Assembly (NCBI GenBank): GCA_034096865.1
Contig: JAWQFJ010028907.1
Span: 7,501-71,500 of the forward strand
Direction of reading: 5' to 3'
DNA length: 64,000 nucleotides
Source: Theodoxus fluviatilis
Taxonomy: Eukaryota; Mollusca; Gastropoda; Cycloneritida; Neritidae
Part shown: piece by piece, positions 52,830-64,000 of the stretch
Layout of the letters: the number at the start of each line of letters is the position of its first letter
Numbering within the stretch: position 1 is the first letter of the stretch
Notes under the pieces: generated by a model
The model's database searches: none
Seen by the model: only the letters and a program-made list of their open reading frames with translations
Told to the model about the DNA's origin: nothing
Program-made: the position numbers and the translations under genes

Positions 52830-55800
52830 ATGTGTGTTTGTGGTGTTTGCATGTGTTATGCATGCATGAGTGTATGTGTATATATACATGTATATATGTA
52901 AGAGATTTCAACAACAAGTGCAATTGAACTTTTTCTTTTGAATCAAAGGTCTTTCTTGGAAAGGGGAACGTTCCTGCTGAGAACTACAACTTCTTCATCA
53001 ACATACTTCTCAACACTGTCAGGTGAGATGTCAGTTTCTGTAACATGAGTTTGGGGTGGAAATGCAATAAATGTCTGAATGTATAATCATGCCTCTGCAA
53101 TGCAAATTTTTATGCCAACGATATTCATAAACATGCGAACAAATGAATCCTAGACCAGAAAATCCCCTAACACTACAAGTAATCATCTTCTAACACTCCA
53201 AAATTTAAAAAAAGAAATAATGTCCTTCACTATCTTCACCTCCATAAAAGAAGTAGACAATCTGTAATGCAGAAAGCTTACCCACTTCAACAGTAAGGTA
53301 GGTGCTCAAAGTCTGACTGTCAATTCTACATTTGAAATAGTTGTGTGGTTTAGTGAGAAGATTAGAGAGAAGGTTTACCAAAAAAAAATGTTAATACCCA
53401 TTTGCAGAAACAGACATGAATATATGCTGTTTGAAACTATCCCTCCCTCAGCAAACACGGCACTTACTACACACAAAGGTATTCTATTATATATATGAGC
53501 AGTACTTCCTTGCTGTTGGTGGTGAGTGCTGATGATGTAAGGAGAAATAAGAGAGGCTGAAATTTAACTGGGAAGTTGCTGGCAATGTTATGTTGGGACT
53601 AAGATGCATTTTTTACATGTTATGTCGAAGTAGAGAATATGTTGCATGATGGCAAATATGTACCATGCTTGTGTACTGCTAGCTACATTTAGATAATGAA
53701 AATGCATGTTCTGTTTTATGCAAAACTGCATTTCTTTTTATTTAGCAAGCAGTGTGTAACTCTAGGTAAAGAAGATCCTCAGTCATGGGGTCTTCCTTTT
53801 TTTTTGTTGATTTGGTGCCTGCATTGAGAAAGTGAATGTTGGGTCTACTATTTCTAGTACTTCTCATCCTTATGAAACTTCCTGTCTCCTACAGGGATGA
53901 GATTGCAGCCTGCATTGAGAAAGTGAATGTTGGGTCTACTATTTCTAGTACTTCTCATCCTTATGAAACTTCCTGTCTCCCACAGGGATGAGACTGCAGC
54001 ATGCATTGAGAAAGTGAATGTTGGGTCTACTATTTCTAGTACTTCTCATCCTCATGAAACTTCCTGTCTCCCACAGGGATGAGATTGCAGCCTGCATTGA
54101 GATAGTGAATGTTGGGTCTACTATTTCTAGTACTTCTCATCCTCATGAAACTTCCTGTCTCCCTCAGGGATGAGATTGCAGCCTGCATTGAGAAAGTGAA
54201 TGTTGGGTCTACTATTTCTAGTACTTCTCATCCTTATGAAACTTCCTGTCTCCCTCAGGGATGAGATTGCAGCCTGCATTGAGAAAGTGAATGTTGGGTC
54301 TACTATTTCTAGTACTTCTCATCCTTATGAAACTTCCTGTCTCCCACAGGGATGAGATTGCAGCCTGCATTGAGAAAGTGAATGTTGGGTCTACTATTTC
54401 TAGTACTTCTCATCCTTATGAAACTTCCTGTCTCCCACAGGGATGAGATTGCAGCCTGCATTGAGAAAGTGAATGTTGGGTCTACTATTTCTAGTACTTC
54501 TCATCCTTATGAAACTTCCTGTCTCCCACAGGGATGAGATTGCAGCCTGCATTGAGATAGTGAATGTTGGGTCTACTATTTCTAGTACTTCTCATCCTTA
54601 TGAATCTTCTTGTCTCCCTCGGGGATGAGATTGCAGCCTGCATTGAGAAAGTGAATGTTGGGTCTACTATTTCTAGTACTTTTCATCCTTATGAAAGTTC
54701 TTGTCTCCCACAGGGATGAGATTGCAGCCTGCATTGAGAAAGTGAATGTTGGGTCTACTATTTCTAGTACTTCTCATCCTTATGAATCTTCTTGTCTCCC
54801 TCAGGGATGAGATTGCAGCCTGCATTGAGATAGTGAATGTTGGGTCTACTATTTCTAGTACTTCTCATCCTCATGAAACTTCCTGTCTCCCACAGGGATG
54901 AGACTGCAGCATGCATTGAGATAGTAAATGTTGGGTCTACTATTTCTAGTACTTCTCATCCTTATGAAACTTCCTGTCTCCCACAGGGATGAGATTGCAG
55001 CCTGCATTGAGAAAGTGAATGTTGGGTCTACTATTTCTAGTACTTCTCATCCTTATGAAACTTCCTGTCTCCCACAGGGATGAGATTGCAGCCTGCATTG
55101 AGAAAGTGAATGTTGGGTCTACTATTTCTAGTACTTCTCATCCTTATGAAACTTCCTGTCTCCTACAGGGATGAGATTGCAGCCTGCATTGAGAAAGTGA
55201 ATGTTGGGTCTACTATTTCTAGTACTTCTCATCCTCGAGAAAATTCCTCTCTCACAGGGATGAGATTGCAGCCTGCATTGAGATAGTGAATGTTGGGTCT
55301 ACTATTTCTAGTACTTCTCATCCTTATGAAACTTCCTGTCTCCCTCAGGGATGAGATTGCAGCCTGCATTGAGAAAGTGAATGTTGGGTCTACTATTTCT
55401 AGTACTTCTCATCCTCATGAAACTTCCTGTCTCCCACAGGGATGAGATTGCAGCCTGCATTGAGAAAGTGAATGTTTGGTCTACTATTTCTAGTACTTCT
55501 CATCCTTATGAAACTTCCTGTCTCCCACAGGGATGAGATTGCAGCCTGCATTGAGAAAGTGAATGTTGGGTCTACTATTTCTAGTACTTCTCATCCTCGT
55601 GAAACTTCCTCTCTCACAGGGATGAGATTGCAGCCTGCATTGAGAAAGTGAATGTTGGGTCTACTATTTCTAGTACTTTTCATCCTTATGAAAGTTCTTG
55701 TCTCCCACAGGGATGAGATTGCAGCCTGCATTGAGAAAGTGAATGTTGGGTCTACTATTTCTAGTACTTCTCATCCTTATGAATCTTCTTGTCTCCCTCA

Positions 55801-56754
55801 GGGATGAGATTGCAGCCTGCATTGAGATAGTGAATGTTGGGGCTATTATTTCTAGTTTTTCTCATCCTTATGAATCTTCTTGTCTCCCTCAGGGATGAGA
55901 TTGCAGCCTGCATTGAGATAGTGAATGTTGGGTCTACTATTTCTAGTACTTCTCATCCTTATGAATCTTCTTGTCTCCCTCAGGGATGAGACTGCAGCAT
56001 GCATTGAGATAGTGAATGTTGGGTCTACTATTTCTAGTACTTCTCATCCTTATGAAACTTCCTGTCTCCCACAGGGATGAGATTGCAGCCTGCATTGAGA
56101 AGGCATATGACAAAATCTCAATGGCAGAGGTGGCCCGGATGCTGCATTTTGAAAAGGCCCCCGGCCAGTCCATGAAGGAGTATGCCAACCAGGTGAGCAG
56201 AAACCCCCTTCTTGAAAGTGGTCACTGTCCTTGTATTTCCCGTTATTTTTTCTTCAACTTCAAAACTGATTTTGAGGTTGTTCTTCATGTTGTTCTACCG
56301 CAAATTAGTGAATGACACAAGGGCAAAACCTGGACCTAGTAGGCTATGAAGTGCGCAGTTGGTAGATGTAGGTTGCTTTCATTTGCATGAAAGCAGTACT
56401 GTTTCTTTTGCAGCAACTTCATGACATTTGCCTAGCATTACTTGGCTAAAATACTGTATCAGTTCTATCTAACTATTGCCAAGTAACTTTGGTTCTGATT
56501 GTTGTCGTTGGTATTTTGTTTCAACATTTGTTGTTTATGAACTTGATTGCAAGCATAATAGTGTTTCATGTTCTTCTCTTGGGAGGTTCCATGACTGATC
56601 TCGTTTTGTTTCCTTTTTTCAGAGAAAGTGGATTCTCAGTGGAAACTACTTCACATTCATTCGTGACACAAAGGAGCAAGATGACGTGTTTCCTGCCAAG
56701 GTGTTAGCCGAGCAGACGATAGAGTATGCCCGAGAGCTAGAGATGATTGTATGA
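45290..56754 (+). CDS. PSMD8: 26S proteasome regulatory subunit PSMD8 (Rpn12), complete
   Basis: Eight exons: 45290-45397, 48127-48199, 48552-48654, 51854-51947, 52667-52765, 52949-53022, 56075-56192 and 56623-56754. Every junction has GT/AG and matching phase, giving 266 codons, close to the usual size. The start [20 protein letters not shown], middle [60 protein letters not shown] and end [14 protein letters not shown] match metazoan PSMD8. The protein is a PCI-fold subunit of the 19S lid, needed for late lid assembly. No frameshift or stop interrupts it. Three features are odd. Exon 3 donor is duplicated (48655-48790). Intron 3 holds about 66 GT...CAG 29-mers. Exon 7 is preceded by about 24 copies of its own acceptor and first 27 nt. 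Exon 5 donor runs into GT repeats. The gene starts 116 bp from FAM98 in the opposite direction. Confidence 0.96.
46100..46172 (+). repeat. GAT-rich trinucleotide tract
   Basis: Degenerate ATG/ATGA repeats (GATGATGATGATAACAGTG) in PSMD8 intron 1. Confidence 0.7.
46564..47820. mobile_element. Tigger/pogo-type DNA element (non-autonomous or decayed)
   Basis: The left end is CAGTTAAACTTCTATTTTACC and the right end GCAAAATAGAGGTTTTACTG. The right end's complement, CAGTAAAACCTCTATTTTGC, matches the left. TA flanks both ends (46562-46563, 47821-47822), as expected for Tc1/mariner/pogo insertion. A subterminal block (CTCTTAAACGACTTCCTCCA; inverted TACGACTCCCTCC) recurs. No intact transposase remains. 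It lies in PSMD8 intron 1. Confidence 0.75.
48215..48362 (+). repeat. GT microsatellite
   Basis: (GT)n broken by GTGTTGTGTATAATGTG, starting about 16 bp after the PSMD8 exon 2 donor. Confidence 0.9.
48632..48792 (+). repeat. Local duplications of the PSMD8 exon 3 donor
   Basis: The exon 3 end TTACTACATGGACTACAA and its GTGAGTAGTACTACTAGT intron start are copied twice more, partially, at 48674-48715 and 48712-48750. AGTAGTACTACTAGTAGCC with GCATCTTGGTG is repeated at 48727-48791. Two additional potential donors therefore follow the real one at 48655. Confidence 0.85.
49076..49292 (+). repeat. 42-bp minisatellite
   Basis: Five copies of a 42-bp unit (AATCACAAGGTATGTGCACA, then GTGTAATACACTGTAACCAAGG) in PSMD8 intron 3. 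Each includes AAG|GTATGT, a good 5' splice-site consensus. Confidence 0.9.
49912..51812 (+). repeat. 29-bp minisatellite of GT...CAG units in PSMD8 intron 3
   Basis: About 66 copies of a 29-bp unit GTTTCAGTACAACATTG, then TTTTGTGTGCAG (G replaces C in GTTTGAG in about half). Each starts with GT, ends with CAG, has TACAAC as a branchpoint-like motif about 18 nt before the AG, and a T/G-rich stretch between. Junctions read CAG|GTTT. The array ends 42 bp before exon 4. Early copies (49912-50450) vary more (TTCAG for TGCAG; ACCTTG, ACATCA). Confidence 0.95.
52240..52445 (-). mobile_element. Short dispersed repeat (GGCTATGTAAGGCC family), copy 3
   Basis: Read on minus it gives GGATGGATGG, then CCTTTGTAGATTATGTAAAG, CAAATCAAG..., CACCTCTTACGAATC and CCCCCAACCCACAGG, in the same order as copies at 8360 and 9650. 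It lies in PSMD8 intron 4. Confidence 0.65.
52766..52832 (+). repeat. GT microsatellite beginning at the PSMD8 exon 5 donor
   Basis: Exon 5 ends AACAAG and the intron starts GTGTGTGTG, so the donor GT is the first repeat unit. Confidence 0.9.
53816..56074 (+). repeat. 91-bp minisatellite of the PSMD8 exon 7 acceptor
   Basis: A partial unit plus about 24 copies of a 91-bp unit. Each unit has CTGTCTCCCACAG|GGATG, AGATTGCAGCCTGCATTGAG and AA (the first 27 nt of exon 7), then AGTGAATGTTGGGTCTACTA and TTTCTAGTACTTCTCATCC. Most keep an AG acceptor (CCACAG, CCTCAG, CCTACAG); one reads CCTCGG. A few are short (CTCTCACAG). The array ends in the real exon 7 at 56075. Confidence 0.96.
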
Positions 56755-57176
56755 GTAGTCGTGGTGATGTGTGCTTTCGTCCTGTGGCATTTCATTTATA
56801 GTCATGTGATCCATGCTAGGTTCTACTGAAAAACATTTTGAGCATCTGACAAACCTGAACTCTTTGTCTTAACATTTGCATTTTCCTGTTTTGCTGAAGC
56901 ATGAAGCAATGTTGGATTGCCTTCTCCTTGTAATTCCCCCGTAACATTCTTTTGCATTGTCATTGCCTCATTGGTTCCTATTAAGAAAAAAAAGAGAGAA
57001 AAAAGAAGAAACAATTTTGTTTTTGTTTATTGGAGAAGGGAAGTGGATGATGATTGTTTTGCTGGAATTGAGAAGTAAAACTCCATATGATCACTGTGTG
57101 TGTTTGTTGATTTCATTCACGATTCTGCTTTGTATGAAGAAGGAAAGACTGACAAAATCACTTCCTGTGGAACTTT

Positions 57177-57182
57177 AATAAA
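57177..57182 (+). terminator. PSMD8: PSMD8 polyadenylation signal AATAAA
   Basis: AATAAA in TTTAATAAAGGATAC, 423 bp after the stop codon, giving a short 3' UTR. A second AATAAA lies near 58893. Confidence 0.7.
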
Positions 57183-57189
57183 GGATACA

Positions 57190-59145
57190 AACCATCCATC
57201 AATTCTGAAGTTGAGGGTTGCTTTACTAAACCCTTTGCTTTTAGCCACCACCCAATCCACAGAAGCCTAATGTGCTGCGAAGAGTCCTGCTCAGTTGTCT
57301 CCAGCCAAAGTGATAAAGACGAAGAAAACAATCATTAGCTTCCTACATGGCAGACTAGTTTTTTGACGCTTATTACCTTACCCTGGCATGGCTTCAGTCC
57401 ATTGTGCTTCCAAAATACTCTCCGGACCCTTCAAGGAGAAATGAGATGAAGGAATTCAGAGGGGATGCGTGTGACTGAGTCTAACGGCTCCACAAACCCT
57501 GCACTCCAGGTGTTGGAAATCTAGATGAATGTTTGAGGCACATGGACATTGCCAGGAGGAATGTTATTATTTCAGCACAAAACTGAACTTGCTACACAAA
57601 ATAAAAAAGGAATGCTATACATAAATGTAACCCGTTTATGAGGGTTAAAGCAGGCATGAGCGAATATTTGAGATGTAGTACACTACTGTGTAAGCAAAAA
57701 CTCATTTCAAACCTAATGTGCCATGTTACTTATGTAAGTTTGACAATCACCTTGGAGACAGAAGGAGATTTGTGTAATTATTACTTGGTGGTTTTATGCC
57801 ACAAACAATCACTGGGAAGAAAGCTAGGGAATGTACTAGTAATACTCAATAATTATTAAGAAAAGCTTGAATTTTCTTCATTATTTTATGATTCCGTTTA
57901 ACCCTGCATGCCTCTTTAAGAAAAGAACATTAATGTGCCCAACAATAAGTGTTTTTCATTTCTGATTAGTATTAGAGATTTGTTCTTTTTTCCTTACAAA
58001 TGTTTCTTAACATTGTGGCCTTATATAGCCTACAAGGCTGATTGGCCATCCATCCATCCATCCATCCATCCATCCATCCATCCATCCATCCATCCATCCA
58101 TCCATCCATCCATCCATCCATCCATCCATCCATCCATTCATCCATCCACCCATCTTACAAACATGAAGTTGCTATTGGAATTTAGTCCACTAGTAGTATC
58201 TCCTACTAGTTTACATTGCCTGAAATAAGGGGGACAACCTTCTGAATGTTGTCTTTTTATATTGTAGACTTGGGGTCAGTCCACTGACAGCTGATAGTTA
58301 TTTGTGTGAGGTGATTTGGTGCTGTGGTTTGGTCTTGCCCCAAGGCAACTGCAATCTGTACTTTGTATGCAACACACAGGTAATCCTTGATTGCCTCTAC
58401 CTCAGGTTGTGTGAACATGGAGTGGCAGCATCGCCATCACAAGCCTTTTTCACCACAGAGACATAAACCTATAGCCAAGGTGTGCTGATACTTGTTGCTC
58501 AATGAAGGTTGCCTACCTTCAACCATGGTGACAACTGTTAATCGCGTCACTGTGATGCTTCTGTGTCATGACCAAGTAGGAGAGTGGCATGACAATGAAA
58601 TCAGGCTTCTCTACTGAGGTGTAGGGAAAGTGTCATGGGATTTGAATGCTGTTTCTCATTTAGAATGTTCTTGTGGCAACCATAAGGGAAGGCCTTTATG
58701 AAAGAAATGTAATGATTCCATAAACTTAAGGACTACATATCACTTATTGAAAATATATATTGCATGAAAATTCTGGCCAAGATTTCATCAGACAGATATC
58801 ATTAATAACTCTAACCTTTTTTTTCCAAATTACTTTTATTCAGGAAGAGACGAAGCATGAACGTCAAGGGAGAGAAAGCTAATAGCTTTAAAATAAAGAC
58901 ATTGTAGAAATCTGCTTTGAATGCATGCATATATATTTTTTTAAGAATCAACTTCAGCAGCTTGCTTTTTCAGTAAAACAGTTCAGATGCTATGTGCATA
59001 CATTTTACTAGAAAATTGTAGAACTAGCAAAATGAAAAATTTTATAATAAAGTAACATAGGGAATTCATGTGCATATATTGGAACTACCTTGGCCATGGC
59101 TTACATGATGTTGGGTCAGTAATCCCATTCTTCTCTGTGTGAATG
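57190..59145. other. Intergenic, no gene seen
   Basis: No coding signal. It contains the CCAT array at 58040-58150 and a partial GGCTATGTAAGGCC-family match near 58020. Confidence 0.5.
58040..58152 (+). repeat. CCAT tetranucleotide array
   Basis: About 27 CATC units. It follows GCCTACAAGGCTGATTGGCC, the inverted head of the GGCTATGTAAGGCC repeat, which also has CCATC repeats at this place in copy 3 (52417-52428). The repeat family seems to carry the seed of this array. Confidence 0.9.
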
Positions 59146-59149
59146 TCTG

Positions 59150-62100
59150 CCTATGTGTGAATGCTTGCTTGTGACTGTGGATGCCTGCCTGTGACTGAAC
59201 GTCTGCCTGTGACTGTGAACGTGTGACTGTGACTGTGTGGCCTGTGACTGTACATCTGCCTGTGACTGTGAATGCCTGGCTGTGACTGCACGTCTGCCTG
59301 TGACTGTGTGGATGCCTGCCTGTGACTGCACATCTGCCTGTGACTGCACGTCTGCCTGTGACTGTGTGAACGTCTGCCTGTAACTGCACGTCTGCCTGTG
59401 ACTGCACATCTGCCTGTGACTGTGGATGCCTGCCTGTGACTGTGTGAACGTCTGCCTGTAACTGCACGTCTGCCTGTGACTGTGTGAACGTCTGCCTGTG
59501 ACTGTGGATGCCTGCCTGTGACTGTGTGAACGTCTTCCTGTAACTGCACGTCTGCCTGTGACTGCACGTCTGCCTGTGACTGTGTGGATGCTTGGCTGTG
59601 ACTGCACGTCTGCCTGTGACTGTGTGAATGCCTGCCTGTGACTGCACGTCTGCCTGTGACTGTGTGAACGTCTGCCCGTAACTGCACGTCTGCCTGTGAC
59701 TGTGTGAACGTCTGCCTGTGACTGTGTGAACGTCTGCCTGTGACTGTGGATGCCTGCTTGTAACTGCACGTCTGCCTGTGACTGCACGTCTGCCTGTGAC
59801 TGTGTGGATGCCTGTGACTGTGTGGATGCCTGCCTGTGACTGCACGTCTGCCTGTGACTGTGTGGATGCCTGCCTGTGACTGCACGTCTGCCTGTGACTG
59901 TGTGGATGCTTGGCTGTGACTGCACGTCTGCCTGTGACTGTGGATGCCTGCCTGTGACTGCACGTCTGCCTGTGACTGTGTGAACGTCTGCCCGTAACAT
60001 GCACGTCTGCCTGTGACTGTGTGAACGTCTGCCTGTGACTGTGTGAACGTCTGCCTGTGACTGTGGATGCCTGCCTGTGACTGCACGTCTTCCTGTAACT
60101 GCACGTCTTCCTGTGACTGCACGTCTTCCTGTGACTGCACGTCTGCCTGTGACTGTGTGGATGCCTGCCTGTGACTGCACGTCTGTCTGTGACTGTGTGG
60201 ATGCCTGCCTGTGACTGCACATCTGCCTGTGACTGCACATCTGCCTGTGACTGTGGATGCCTGCCTGTGACTGTGTGAACGTCTGCCTGTAACTGCACGT
60301 CTGCCTGTGACTGTGTGGATGCCTGCCTGTGCACATCTGCCTGTGACTGCACGTCTGCCTGTGACTGCACATCTGCCTGTAACTGCACGTCTGCCTGTGA
60401 CTGTGTGAACGTCTGCCTGTGACTGCACGTCTGCCTGTGACTGTGTGGATGCCTGCCTGTGACTGCACATCTGCCTGTGACTGTGGATGCCTGCCTGTGA
60501 CTGTGTGAACGTCTGCCTGTAACTGCACGTCTGCCTGTGACTGTGTGGATGCCTGCCTGTGACTGCACATCTGCCTGTGACTGCACGTCTGCCTGTGACT
60601 GTGGATGCCTGCCTGTGACTGTGTGAACGTCTGCCTGTAACTGCACATCTGCCTGTGACTGTGTGAACGTCTGCCTGTGACTGTGGATGCCTGCCTGTGA
60701 CTGTGTGAACGTCTGCCTGTAATTGCACGTCTGCCTGTGACTGCACGTCTGCCTGTGACTGTGTGGATGCTTGGCTGTGACTGCACGTCTGCCTGTGACT
60801 GCACGTCTGCCTGTGACTGTGTGAACGTCTGCCCGTAACTGCACGTCTGCCTGTGACTGCACGTCTGCCTGTGACTGTGTGAACGTCTGCCTGTGACTGT
60901 GGATGCCTGCCTGTAACTGCACGTCTGCCTGTGACTGCACGTCTGCCTGTGACTGTGGATGCCTGTGACTGTGTGGATGCCTGCCTGTGACTGCACGTCT
61001 GCCTGTGACTGTGTGGATGCCTGCCTGTGACTGCACGTCTGCCTGTGACTGTGTGGATGCCTGCCTGTGACTGTGTGGATGCTTGGCTGTGACTGCACGT
61101 CTGCCTGTGACTGTGGATGCCTGCCTGTGACTGCACGTCTGCCTGTGACTGTGTGAACGTCTGCCCGTAACTGCACGTCTGCCTGTGACTGTGTGAACGT
61201 CTGCCTGTGACTGTGTGAACGTCTGCCTGTGACTGTGGATGCCTGCCTGTGACTGCACGTCTTCCTGTAACTGCACGTCTTCCTGTGACTGCACGTCTGC
61301 CTGTGACTGTGTGGATGCCTGCCTGTGACTGCACGTCTGTCTGTGACTGTGTGGATGCCTGCCTGTGACTGCACATCTGCCTGTAACTGCACGTCTGCCT
61401 GTGACTGTGTGAACGTCTGCCTGTGTATGCACGTCTGCCTGTGACTGTGTGGATGCCTGCCTGTGACTGCACATCTGCCTGTGACTGTGGATGCCTGCCT
61501 GTGACTGTGTGAACGTCTGCCTGTAACTGCACGTCTGCCTGTGACTGTGTGGATGCCTGCCTGTGACTGCACATCTGCCTGTGACTGCACGTCTGCCTGT
61601 GACTGTGGATGCCTGCCTGTGACTGTGTGAACGTCTGCCTGTAACTGCACGTCTGCCTGTGACTGTGTGAACGTCTGCCTGTGACTGTGGATGCCTGCCT
61701 GTGACTGTGTGAACGTCTGCCTGTAATTGCACGTCTGCCTGTGACTGCACGTCTGCCTGTGACTGTGTGGATGCTTGGCTGTGACTGCACGTCTGCCTGT
61801 GACTGCACGTCTGCCTGTGACTGTGTGAACGTCTGCCCGTAACTGCACGTCTGCCTGTGACTGTGTGAACGTCTGCCTGTGACTGTGTGAACGTCTGCCT
61901 GTGACTGTGGATGCCTGCCTGTAACTGCACGTCTGCCTGTGACTGCACGTCTGCCTGTGACTGTGTGGATGCCTGTGACTGTGTGGATGCCTGCCTGTGA
62001 CTGCACGTCTGCCTGTGACTGTGTGGATGCCTGCCTGTGACTGCACGTCTGCCTGTGACTGTGTGGATGCTTGGCTGTGACTGCACGTCTGCCTGTGACT

Positions 62101-62615
62101 GTGGATGCCTGCCTGTGACTGCACGTCTGCCTGTGACTGTGTGAACGTCTGCCTGTGACTGCACGTCTGCCTGTGACTGTGTGAACGTCTGCCTGTGACT
62201 GTGTGAACGTCTGCCTGTGACTGTGGATGCCTGCCTGTGACTGCACGTCTTCCTGTAACTGCACGTCTTCCTGTGACTGCACGTCTTCCTGTGACTGCAC
62301 GTCTGCCTGTGACTGTGTGGATGCCTGCCTGTGACTGCACGTCTGTCTGTGACTGTGTGGATGCCTGCCTGTGACTGCACGTCTGCCTGTGACTGCACGT
62401 CTTCCTGTGACTGCACGTCTGTCTGTGACTGCACGTCTGCCTGTGACTGCACGTCTGTCTGTGACTGCACGTCTGTCTGTGACTGCACGTCTGCCTGTGA
62501 CTGCACGTCTGTCTGTGACTGTGTGGATGCCTGCCTGTGACTGCACGTCTGTCTGTGACTGTGTGGATGCCTGCCTGTGACTGCACGTCTGCCTGTGACT
62601 GTGGATGCCTGGCCT
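59150..62615 (+). repeat. 3.5-kb VNTR with higher-order structure
   Basis: It is built from related units of 18-22 bp: TGACTGCACGTCTGCCTG, TGACTGTGTGAACGTCTGCC plus TG, and TGACTGTGTGGATGCCTGCC plus TG. Larger blocks recur about 1.0-1.2 kb apart. For example AATTGCACGTCTGCC occurs at 60721 and 61724, and the CTTCCTGTAACTGCACGTCT block occurs near 60090, 61262 and 62250. All three minus frames are open for more than 1,100 codons (Q/S/H/R/T/V-rich), because no unit has a stop on that strand. No start context or flanking exon supports translation. Confidence 0.93.
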
Positions 62616-62714
62616 TGCGTCCCTGTGTGCCTTTTCCTTCCTGTGTCTGTTTGCTCTGTGTGCTTCTCAGGGAGTCTTCGTATCTGTACATTGCTGTGTA
62701 ACTAACTGTCCGTC

Positions 62715-63345
<631 letters not shown>

Positions 63346-63359
63346 ACCTCTCTCCACAG

Positions 63360-63826
63360 TTTCTTTCTTCTTCTCTCCGAGCAGACTCCGACGCTGCTCA
63401 AGGGATTTCGCTGGCGGGCATCGTTAGCAGCTGAATCAAGTCGCCCAAGACGCAATGAAAATAACCTTCGATCAGCAGGCGACCCGTGGGCAGCCCCTTG
63501 GAGCCACGATGGGTCCTCTTGTGGGGATGACAGGCTTTGCTTGCACCCTGGGTTGCATCAGCGGATCGATACAGGGGCCGCAATGTCGGAAATTGCGAAT
63601 TACGCCTGTGAGCGAGACCCCTAGATTAGGGAAACAGGTGTGTGGACTTGATCGGCTTCCTCTCGGTCTCTGTCCGGTCTTGGGCTGGAGTGTTTGGAGA
63701 AAGAGCGCGACCTCGTCTCGAGGTGCCCAACAGTCTTTGAAGAAAAATCTCAGCGTGGGCATTCTCGTGGCTGGTGAGAAGTCGGGAAAGTATACATTGC
63801 TTTGTGTGCGAGACTTCTCACTGTGA
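63360..63826 (+). other. Possible exon-bearing stretch, unidentified
   Basis: Sequence composition changes sharply to balanced, CpG-containing DNA after the CTCTCCACAG acceptor-like end of the C/T tract. Three plus frames have open stretches. One ends [10 protein letters not shown] at 63434, another DTGAAMSEIANYACERDP, and a third runs 63455-63826 (starting MKITFDQQATRG). None resembles a protein I recognise. A terminal coding exon plus 3' UTR is possible but not shown. Confidence 0.2.
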
Positions 63827-64000
63827 GGCAATATTTCAAGAGAAAATTATTCTTCGACATTTAGGCCTGCGTGTATGTCTAGATTAGCCCAAATGACCTG
63901 ATGGGTGAACTAAATAAGAAATACGTCCGATCCAAAGTAAATCCAGCCACACTAGAAGCCACAGCTCAAAGTAAACTGCAATACAAAAGAAGATATCCAA

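Noticed and set aside
53816..56074. True amplification of coding exon 7 as alternative exons
   Set aside because: Only the first 27 exonic bases are copied and no good donor follows, so the units are junction copies and not full exons.
59066..62691. Three minus-strand frames above 1,100 codons as repeat-protein genes
   Set aside because: All frames are equally open, no initiation context or exon border is seen, and the unit lengths (18, 20, 22) shift frame constantly. Kept only as a finding to test.
63455..63826. 123-residue ORF as a named gene
   Set aside because: No recognisable motif, competing open frames in the same stretch, and no firm splice structure. Listed only as a possible exon region.

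Overview
This is eukaryotic, animal nuclear DNA. Genes are split into short exons by kilobase-scale introns with GT-AG borders. Intergenic DNA is full of microsatellites, minisatellites and transposon remnants. Protein matches made from memory point to an invertebrate. The repeat content (long CA/GT and GTCC/GTCT arrays, and a dispersed AAGGTCA-rich element) would fit a mollusc, perhaps a gastropod, but the species cannot be fixed from the sequence alone.

Layout: (1) 0-7.7 kb: the last three coding exons of a plus-strand gene whose C-terminus looks tektin-like, followed by a long 3' UTR. Two of the three exons are joined directly to minisatellites built from their own 3' splice sites. (2) 7.7-12.6 kb: a repeat graveyard with two pieces of a LINE, two SINE-like families, a deleted copy of the AAGGTCA element, and an LTR with primer-binding site. 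(3) 12.6-30.3 kb: a minus-strand RAB14 gene. Five exons are visible, but exon 3 has a 1-bp insertion, one internal exon is absent and the N-terminal exon(s) are absent. Its introns hold a 44-bp minisatellite, an internally deleted piggyBac element with TTAA borders, the AAGGTCA element, a 0.75-kb CA tract and a hAT-like element. (4) 30.3-36.4 kb: no exon found; a large inverted-repeat element, a MITE with a 9-bp target duplication and tandem duplications. (5) 36.4-45.2 kb: the first three exons of a minus-strand FAM98 gene, its later exons not found, with an R2-type LINE, an AAGGTCA element and an L2-type LINE in the introns. (6) 45.3-57.2 kb: a complete plus-strand PSMD8 (26S proteasome Rpn12) gene with eight exons and 266 codons, sharing a 116-bp head-to-head promoter region with FAM98. 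(7) 57-64 kb: intergenic, dominated by a 3.5-kb VNTR and a TCTG/TC tract.

The most striking pattern is minisatellites at splice sites. In the tektin-like gene (twice) and PSMD8 (exon 7) the tandem unit contains the real intron/exon junction plus the first bases of the exon. PSMD8 intron 3 holds about 66 head-to-tail 29-bp units, each starting with GT, ending with CAG and carrying a branchpoint-like TACAAC, so every junction reads CAG|GT like a recursive splice site. PSMD8 exon 3 has a duplicated donor, and FAM98 exon 3 has an array 15 bp from its first base. Two donors (RAB14 exon 3, PSMD8 exon 5) run straight into GT microsatellites.

The genes are housekeeping genes (proteasome lid, vesicle trafficking, RNA-associated FAM98) and do not form a common pathway. 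No bacterial-type operon, CRISPR array or rRNA was seen.
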